Shown one piece after another: positions 56,350-64,000 of a DNA stretch of 64,000 bases (position 1 is the first letter of the stretch; each line of letters begins with the position of its first letter). The notes under the pieces are model-generated. The model searched no databases and was not told where the DNA came from. It worked only from the letters and a program-made list of their open reading frames with translations. The position numbers were made by a program, and so were the translations under genes. Source of the stretch: Lamellibrachia satsuma (lineage: Eukaryota; Annelida; Polychaeta; Sabellida; Siboglinidae); NCBI GenBank assembly GCA_033239005.1, contig BSQZ01000006.1, positions 10,197,162-10,261,161 of the forward strand, written 5' to 3'.

Positions 56350-57545
56350 TTCTTCTCTCAATTAAATGTTTTCACTTGTTTTGTTTCAGAGCAGGGCTGG
56401 GGTAAATTCCAAAAGGAATTGGAATTATTCAATTCCAAAAGGAATTTGAATTGAAAGATTTTGAGCGAAAGGAATTGGAATTTGAATTGAAAGATTTTTA
56501 GCAAAAGGAATTGCAACTGGAATTGGAATTGAACGAAAAGGAATTGATCCTCATTTTCTTGTTCTGGCCGAACCCCACCTTCCAGTCAGTCCATAAACAG
56601 CAGACATGTCTTATCAGCTCACATAAATAATGAAATAATAGCAGGCTTTAGCAGCTAAGCCCAGTTAGTAGGGTTGACTTGCTGAGGCAAGAAACCATGA
56701 TCAAAAGACAGACATGTGAGCACAATAAAAGCTGTTAATAATTGCAGTTAAGTAGCTGGATATGTGCTAGACTTCCAGCATAAATAAGGCAGTGCAAATA
56801 AGATTGAGTTTTAGAAATATGGAAATCTATGTCTGTATTTCCCTTTGAGCTACTGCTTGTGAGAGAGTATTAAATGTTTTCATTTGTGCTCAACAATGCA
56901 ACTCATCCTTTCAGTCCCATTTAAATAACTGCAATCCTGGAAGTCCATTTGCTCACTTTGTGCATTAACTGAGGTGTAATATGTATTCATCACAGAAGTT
57001 ACTGACAGGCTTTGTGTGAATGTTCTCACTCTGAATGCTTCAAATTGATTGTACATAATAATTTAAATAGAAAACTTAGAAATGTTGGGTTTTTGCCAGG
57101 AGGGCGTTTTTCCGGGTTGTTTTTTTTTTTTGTGTCTGTGTATTCATAGGTAGACTAAATGCATTCATAATGTTCATGTAACTATTTTTTAAATATGTTG
57201 GCAAAACCGTTGAAAAAACTACCAGTTGAATTATTTTGGAAAAAGAATTGAATTGGAATTGAAAGATTTCAGCAGGAATTTGAAAAAAAGGAATTGAAAG
57301 AAAAAGGATTTGGCACTGGAATTGATTAAAAGGAATTGTTTCAGACTCATTTTGCGAAAAAAACCAAACCCACCTAGTACCCCTGTAACATGCTAGCTCG
57401 TTTGTACAACTTTTGTATGTAGTTTTTGCGAAATCATCAGACAAACTATTAAATTACTTAATGTTTGGTCAAACATGGGTTTAATTTTTCGTGAAACGAG
57501 CGTGAGACAAGAAGAGGGGAAATATCAAATTGAGGCGGGGTCGTT
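56350..57545 (+). mobile_element. MITE-like element split by an insertion
   Basis: The left part ends gtttcaga (56383-56390). The right part resumes gtttcagactcattttgcg (57338 on) and ends with the family end (aaattgaggcggggtcgtta). The continuous arrangement gtttcaga + ctcattt is seen at 58600 and elsewhere. Confidence 0.72.
56391..57337. mobile_element. GGAATTGG-rich element inserted in the MITE
   Basis: Starts gcagggctggggtaaattcc and is flanked by gtttcaga on both sides, an 8-bp duplication as in hAT insertions. Both ends are dense in ggaattgg/gaattgaaag words. A matching CAGCCCTG right end is not seen, so the end may be eroded. Confidence 0.65.
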
Positions 57546-57814
57546 AATGAAAGTTTGCGATGTCATACCAATCTGCAGTGATGTACAGTGGCTGTGACAT
57601 TGAATGCGATGACGTCAGGGCCACGGCTGACTTGGCAACGAGGTGACATGGATATTGGTGGAAAGAATATTGCTGTGGATGAAAAATGGAACAGTTGGAA
57701 AATGGGACGGTGCTTTGATAGAAGAGGTGGAGTAAGGTGATAACGATGAAGTTGATGATGATGACTATGCAGCTCATGAATGAGAGCAGTGATGTCAGCG
57801 ATGATAAAATGATA

Positions 57815-57950
57815 TCAATGGTGTTGATAAAAAATAGAAATGTGGCCTTGAGTAACTGAAATGACCACATCTGTGACTTGGGAGGAAAACTATGTCAACG
57901 GTGTTGATAAAAAATAGGAATGTTGCCTTGAGTAACTGAAATGACCAGAT
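57815..57950. repeat. 68-bp direct duplication
   Basis: gtgttgataaaaaatagaaa ... ggccttgagtaactgaaat occurs twice, at about 57829 and 57900. Confidence 0.8.
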
Positions 57951-57954
57951 GTGA

Positions 57955-58560
57955 CTAGATTTAACAAGATTTTCATCCAAGGCAAAGGCCCAATATAAAA
58001 AATATTTCTATCAACATTTTTATACCCATTCAGTATCTTAAAAACTTCAATTTGATCACCTCTTAACCGCCTTGTCTCTAGGGTTGTTAAACAACATTCT
58101 TTCAGTCGTTCTTCATAACTTAGGTCTCTTAGTTCTGGAATCATTTTAGTTGCTCTCCTCTGCATTCTTTCAAGCGTATCTATATCATTCTTACAATATG
58201 GTGTCCAAGCTTGTATACAGTATTCTATATGAGGCCTAACTATTGCTTTATACAGAGGAATAATTAGCTTTTTTTCTTAGTATGTTATATTTCTCCTAAT
58301 CAACGCAAGAATTTGATTACCCTTTGAAGCTGCAATACCACACGGCTCTGAAACCTTCATATCAGTACTTATTGTTACTCCTAAGTCATTTTCTTTTACA
58401 GTAGTACCTAGAACATCATCTCCCATTTTATAGTTTACATCCAAGTTCCTGTGTCCTGTATGTAGGCATTTACATTTCCCAAAATTTGACATCTGCCATT
58501 TCTCAGACCATTTAACTAAGTTGTCTAGATTGTTTTGTAAATGTTGCCACCAGCAATGTT
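57955..58560 (-). pseudogene. LINE ORF2 C-terminal region (CR1/L2-like)
   Basis: The minus strand reads KMGDDVLGTTVKENDLGVTI, then IIPLYKAIVRPHIEYCIQAW, then LERMQRRATKMIPELRDLSY and RRLRGDQIEVFKILNGY: thumb and tail of a CR1/L2/jockey-like reverse transcriptase, with one frame break near 58270. It is the same family as 45411-45795, truncated at both ends. Confidence 0.85.
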
Positions 58561-58594
58561 GACCCTTCTAAAGACTTTATTTTTTCCCTCGTAT

Positions 58595-58740
58595 TGTTTC
58601 AGACTGATTTCGTAAAAATTCAAACCTATCTAGTGTCCACTATGACATGTTGGTTCGTTTGTACATATTTGTTAGTTAGTTTCGGTGAAATCATCAAACT
58701 ATTAAATTATTTTTTATCAAGTCCGGTATAAAGCCTTTTC
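58595..58740 (+). mobile_element. MITE-like element, partial
   Basis: gtttcagactgatttcgtaa, caaacctatctagtgtccac and aaactattaaattatttttt in family order. Confidence 0.65.
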
Positions 58741-59489
58741 TGTCTTTGTATGCATGTTTTATGGTTCGATTTTAAAATGATACGAATTACGGCATACTAC
58801 TGCATGAACGAATGTGCAAAATTTTTTTATCGTACCGCTTTATCAAACGGACACTGTATTGTGATGGTCATTATGTCCACCTGTTGCTAGTGGTCAGCGT
58901 GTTATGGTCAGTAGGCATCGTAGCGGCAACACCTTCACTGAAAAGTCACTTGAGGTAATGAGAAGCCGTAGTGGTCAGCTCTCTAATATTACATGGCTTG
59001 CATGTGTTATCAATACAACATCGGATCAATTGGACTAACACCGGCCTGTCGAGTGGGTGTGTATTGACGGATGGACCAGGTCGCGTCATTACAACAATTA
59101 CGTCACTCTGGCCTAGATCCAGTGTGAATTGGTCACTGGTTCGAATTGGTAAAGTTTTGGCTGCAACACACAGCTGTCGTGGTGTGTCCCGTGTTGGCCG
59201 AAAGCCTTTAGCATTTGGTACTCATTGAGTTTTTGTCTTTGTGACATCCAGTTATCACTTTATGCACAACACATACATGGGAAATTCTAATGATTAAAAA
59301 CTGGAAAGTGAAAGTGATTAAAGATTAAGAGGTTTTTTTTTAAATGAGTTGTGTTCGTAGTTGTTCCCGCCCTGTGCTCTCTTCCCAGCTACATTTCTAC
59401 TGCAACGGCCACGGTCTTTTCACTTCCAAACTCTTTCTGTAGTGATACGTTTTCAGTCTGTAAAGTTCTTCACACCTATTTCAGTCTAC

Positions 59490-60190
59490 TCCTTTCTTCT
59501 CCCTTCTGTCTTCTCCCTCTTCCCTTCTGTCTTCTCCCTCCTCCCTTCCGTCTTCTCCCTCCTCCCTTCCGTCTTCTCCCTCCTCCATTCCATCTTCTCT
59601 ATCCTCCCTTCCGTCTTCTCCCTCCTCCCTTACGTCTTCTCCCTCCTCCCTTCCGTCTTCTCCCTCCTCCCTTCCGTCTTCTCCATCCTCCCTTCCGTCT
59701 TCTCCCTTCTGTCTTCTCCCTCCTCCCTTCCGTCTTCTCCCTCCTCCATTCCGTCTTCTTCCTCCTCCCTTCCGTCTTCTCCCTCCTCCCTTCCATCTTC
59801 TTCCTCCTCCCTACCACCTTCACCCTCCTCCCTACCGCCTTCTCCCTCCTACCTTCCGTCTCCTCCCTTCTGTCTTCTCCCTCCTCCCTTCCATCTCCTC
59901 CCTTCCGTCTTCTCCCTCCTCCATTCCGTCTTCTTCCTCCTCCCTTCCGTCTTCTCCCTCCTCCCTTCCATCTTCTTCCTCCTCCCTACCACCTTCACCC
60001 TCCTCCCTACCGCCTTCTCCCTCCTACCTTCCGTCTCCTCCCTTCTGTCTTCTCCCTCCTCCCTTCCATCTCCTCCCTTCTGTCTTCTCCCTCCTCTCTA
60101 CCATCTTCTCCCTCCTCCCTACCATCTTCTCCCTCCTCCCTACCATCTTCTCCCTCCTCCCTTCCGTCTTCTCCCTCCTCTTGCTATCTG
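59490..60190. repeat. Pyrimidine-rich 21-bp minisatellite
   Basis: Unit cttccgtcttctccctcctc-c, about 30 degenerate copies, with a higher-order repeat of about 190 bp (59700-59880 versus 59890-60070). The plus strand is almost pure C/T. ORFs of about 300 codons here are artefacts. Confidence 0.94.
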
Positions 60191-61594
60191 GGATTTTTGC
60201 TATGCATGGCAATCTTGTTAAATCTAGTTAATATCTTGTTAAATTTGTTACTCTATATCCATCATCTACCCATTGTCTGTTTGCTGTGATTGGTGCAACC
60301 TTGACGTGACATTGTCTCTGGTCATCCTCCACATCCTACATATTCATTGCATGTTGACATCTCACCGTCTCCCACAATGGTGGACGTCACAGGTCTGCTG
60401 GGCTCATGGGGGAAGCTGTGACATAATTGATTCGAACAAGGAACAAATCTGTACCGCTGCTGTGCACACATGCATGCATGCACACCCATTCGTGTAGACA
60501 CGCACAAGTAATTCTATAGTGTCAGCTTGAATAATGAATGCTTGTCTCACTTTCTTCACCTTAGATGGCAAACTGGACTGGTCAGTTGGTCATTAGTCAG
60601 CGATAATACAGCCACCACCTGGGGTCGCTGAGACGCCTTTCACGAACGTCACAATAACTCGACCAATAGTCTAATTAATTTACTTCACTCATGATGCACT
60701 TTAGTTGTTAATACCTTTCCATTGGTGTCATGATAAAGTAATTTTGTATAGTAGGTTACAATTATAGATATTTGTAATGGTGTTCATACACTTAATTAAT
60801 TAGCTAATTAATTTAGGACAGTTTTTTTTGGCTGTGTCGCCAATAACAACTTGTCCTCGAAATAAATGCATCATTTGACAAACACATTTCCATCCAGGTT
60901 TTCTCGTCTCATCTAGATCTCATAAGATAGCCATTTGCATATCCTTTCTTAGATGTTGTGCTTAGATTCCAATACATGCTGTTGGTAGCCATACAGTCTG
61001 GTGAAGTAATTAATTGATATCAGATTCACATTTCACTTTGGATCAATATACAGTGACAAACAGCCGGCGGGAATTAATTTGCGTCCTATTGATATTGCAA
61101 ATCTGGCATTACTAGCCGCCGCATGCCAGTGTTAGGTGTTTACCACAATGCCTTTCTCTCGGTTGTTACATCGCCGAAACAAGCAAAAAAATTTAAATTA
61201 CCTACACAGCTGTGGCACGCTGTTGGGAATGCAACCGAACAATAACGCAAGTTTATTGGTCTGCAAGGGCCAGCTCGCAAGGTCTGCAAATGGTTTGCAT
61301 ACGCACAGCAAGGCTGGGAGGTCTTATGCATCGACAAGGATTTCTGCTGTTCCGGGAAATGTAATATAGAGAAACAACTGATATTGTTGTCAGTGTCCTT
61401 GCTGTCCAATCAGCCGCACGTGTAACATTGTTAGCGCCTCCTAGAGCGATGTGTTTACACATCGACATTGTCACACTGTGGCTGTCTTCAGACTTATATG
61501 TTCTTTCTCGTAGTTCCCTTTAAAGGGGTTAGGCAGACTACCGGTCGTTCTTGTACTGCTGCACTACTTCGGATGTTATCCTTTGTTACTGCTC

Positions 61595-61705
61595 CCTATG
61601 GGTAGCCTTCTCCCTACCGGCAACCTTCTCCCTATGGGCAGCCTTCTCTTCTCCCTATGGGCAGCCTTCTCTTCTCCCTATGGACAGCCTTCTCCCTATG
61701 GACAG
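61595..61705. repeat. Short repeat of cttctccctatgggcagc
   Basis: About five imperfect copies of 17-23 bp directly before the 29-bp array. Confidence 0.85.
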
Positions 61706-62042
61706 CCTTCCAAGTGACCTGACCCTCCCCTGTCCACACCAAGTGACCTGGCCCTCCTCCACCCACACCAAGTGACCTGGCACTCCTCCATCCACACCAA
61801 GTGACCTGGCCCTCCTCCGTCCGCACCAAGTGACCTGGCCTTCCTCCAACCGCACCAAGTAACCTGGCCCTCCTCCATCCGCACCAAGTGACCTGGCCCT
61901 CCTCCACCCGCACCAAGTGACCTGGCCCTCCTCCACCTGCACCAAGTTACCTGGCCCTCCTCCGTCCACACCAAGTAACCTGGCCCTCCTCCGTCCACAC
62001 CAAGTAACCTGGCCCTGCTCCGTCCACACCAAGTGACCTGCC
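61706..62042. repeat. 29-bp minisatellite, about 11.5 copies
   Basis: Unit accaagtgacctggccctcc tccatccgc, with few changes. Minus-strand ORFs rich in Gly and Trp are artefacts. Confidence 0.94.
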
Positions 62043-62129
62043 CACATAATCCGACTTCTTACTATTCTTCCCATTAAGTAAGTAAAGTAAAAAAGCTTAT
62101 TGTGAATATCCCCGTGCTATACAAACCAT

Positions 62130-62300
62130 CAATAAAAGGCATGGTCTAATCATTTCTATCATCTATCATATGATGTCATATAGTATAAGCTATTTCCTTT
62201 CTGGCATCCTCACCACCAAGGCCGTGTTTTAATTAACCACAATTTATTTAATATAATTTGACCATTATACGTTTAATTTGTTTACATTGCATGTGGAGGA
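62130..62300 (+). repeat. Dispersed repeat family N, copy 3
   Basis: catggtctaatcatttctat, tggcatcctcaccaccaagg, ttaatataatttgaccatta in family order. Confidence 0.6.
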
Positions 62301-62762
62301 AATATTATTTTGCGGATGTCAATGTTATGCCCTTCGTGTGAACGCCAGACCCCAATAAACTTTGTCTACAGGTCTTGGGAATTGTCGGGAACTGTTCCTG
62401 AATGTATTGAACGACAAGGTCGATAGTCATCATCCGATATATAGGTCAATGTGTATTATTATTATTATGTCATTTTACCTTGATAACTATTGCACCCGCT
62501 GATGCACCAAACATTGTTTGCCAAGGGCTGATCTTGTGGCTTTTGTAGCCATTAATTTATTCATTTGTTCCTTCATAAAGGCTATTGTTTCTGCTTTAAT
62601 GCAAGGATTATGCACGATCATAAGTCCTCTAGGGGATTTACATAAGGTCAGAATACAATTGATGGGCACTAATAACCTTAGATGGCTGATATTTCTCATT
62701 TCCCTTGGGGAGGAAAAATTATTGTTGGATTAAGAAATTCAGAAATGTTAATTTGAGAGACG

Positions 62763-63165
62763 TTTATCTGTTTACGAACATCGACCTGGCCATTCAGCAT
62801 GTTATCTGTTTACGAACATCGACCTGGCCATTCAGCATGTTATCTGTTTACGAACATCGACCTGGCCATTCAGCATGTTATCTGTTTACGAACATCGACC
62901 TGGCCATTCAGCATGTTATCTGTTTACGAACATCGACCTGGCCATTCAGCATGTTATCTGTTTACGAACATCGACCTGGCCATTCAACATGTTATCTGTT
63001 TACGAACATCGACCTGGCCATTCAGCATGTTATCTGTTTACGAACATCGACCTGGCCATTCAGCATGTTATCTGTTTACGAACATCGACCTGGCCATTCA
63101 GCATGTTATCAGCTTATGAACATCGACCTGGCCATTCAGCATGTTATCTATTTATGAACATCAGC
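62763..63165. repeat. 38-bp minisatellite, about 10.5 copies
   Basis: Unit ttatctgtttacgaacatcg acctggccattcagcatg. Seven or more internal copies are identical or differ by one base; the last two decay. It matches a segment of family N (46640: gaatatcgaccttgctgttc). Confidence 0.95.
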
Positions 63166-63789
63166 CTGGCCGTTCTGCAGGCAATACAAACATGATATAT
63201 ATTTGATTCAAAACAGGTGGGTGTAAAGACCTACAGTGACATCGCTAGAGGTCGTTGACCTTGTCATCACCATAGCAACATTCTTGATATGTCAAATCAA
63301 GTAACACGAAACATTGATACTTTTATCATGAGAAAGCAAGATTATGCTTTATATCTAGTCATCTTGCTCGTTTTTGACATATGCATGCGTTCGTCATGAC
63401 CTCTGACAAAAAGCAGCCACATTTCAATGTGAGAACACACCAAGCCATGTTTATGTCAATGCGACAAGCGCTTTCATGCAAAAACTGCAGAACATCAGAC
63501 AAAGTCAAATGAATGTTAGGTTGTTCAGTTCACCAACAAACAGTAGCACTGTGACATGTCGGACAAATGCGAATGAATGTTAAGTTGGCGAATGACAGAA
63601 TACGGCGGCCTTTGAAGTGTGTGGTCTTTGGTTTGTCATACAAAGAGACACATGGGAAACTGGTTTCTCTTCACTCATGTTATCAATCAATAAGTCGTCA
63701 CCTCATTATTACCTGGAGGATCCCCGCAGTGGGAGAATGCCCTAAAGATAGCAGTTGCATTCTGGGTAGAGCAGTCCATTTTATTGAAA

Positions 63790-63990
63790 CAAAATCTGAT
63801 CATCTTTTATTATGAAATCATGCTACATCAACTGTATCTATTCTGACATCTTGACCACCGTTGTGTTTTTATGAATCAACGTTGTTTTAATATAACTCGA
63901 CCGTTATGTGTTTATCGATATTGGACTTGCCATTCACCATACAATGTAAGCACAATGTTCCAGTCGAAACATTCAAGTTAAATAGATAAT
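63790..63990 (+). repeat. Dispersed repeat family N, copy 4
   Basis: acatcttgaccaccgttgtg, aatataactcgaccgttatg and atattggacttgccattcac in family order. Confidence 0.65.
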
Positions 63991-64000
63991 GGTGTTTTTC

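Larger units (their letters stand above)
53891..64000. other. No further gene recognised
   Basis: The WD40 gene should continue here, but no convincing exon was found among the repeats listed. Stretches without any assigned repeat (55200-56340, 58740-59490, 60190-61590, 63170-63790) show only short, unsupported ORFs. Confidence 0.5.

Noticed and set aside
59351..60289. ORFs of 286 and 312 codons rich in Ser, Pro, Leu
   Set aside because: Translation of the C/T-rich minisatellite.
60566..60607. Possible last exon of the WD40 gene after a strong pyrimidine tract and ttag
   Set aside because: The encoded MANWTGQLVISQR then stop does not resemble a WD40 blade; the tract may be chance.
62763..63165. 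CRISPR-like array
   Set aside because: Units follow each other without unique spacers, and the genome is animal.
61655..63195. Gly/Trp-rich and periodic ORFs
   Set aside because: Translations of the 29-bp and 38-bp arrays.

Overview
This window is nuclear DNA from an animal, most likely an aquatic invertebrate bilaterian; the sequence alone does not settle the lineage. Four protein-coding genes can be rebuilt exon by exon. All are split by introns with GT-AG ends and consistent phases. Introns and intergenic DNA are AT-rich and full of SINEs, MITE-like elements, hAT-type DNA elements, decayed LINE fragments and very large minisatellites. Nothing looks bacterial, and there is no operon, CRISPR array or phage.

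Layout. (1) 1306-10513, plus strand: the 3' part of PCYT2 (CTP:phosphoethanolamine cytidylyltransferase), eight exons; the first catalytic domain lies left of the window. (2) 12638-18173, minus strand: complete COQ7 (demethoxyubiquinone hydroxylase), six exons, 198 aa, tail-to-tail with PCYT2. (3) 20655-43195, minus strand: complete Miro/RHOT mitochondrial Rho GTPase, 20 exons, 616 aa, upstream of COQ7 on the same strand. (4) 44498 to at least 53890, plus strand: a WD40-repeat protein, seven exons (302 aa), head-to-head with Miro across about 1.3 kb; its last exon was not found. From 53891 to 64000 only repeats were recognised.

The first three genes concern membranes or mitochondria (phosphatidylethanolamine synthesis, ubiquinone synthesis, mitochondrial transport), but nothing indicates co-regulation beyond a possible shared promoter between Miro and the WD40 gene.

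The repeat landscape is the most unusual part. Several large tandem arrays look like local amplification of a short piece of a dispersed element: the tail of a tRNA-derived SINE, the inside of a MITE, the inside of another dispersed repeat, and the last codons of LINE ORF2 relics. One array covers the 3' splice site of a Miro exon. A 1.15-kb array in the last Miro intron carries about 31 CCAATCAG motifs. Three hAT-like elements have perfect 8-bp target-site duplications. I found no convincing new multi-gene system.
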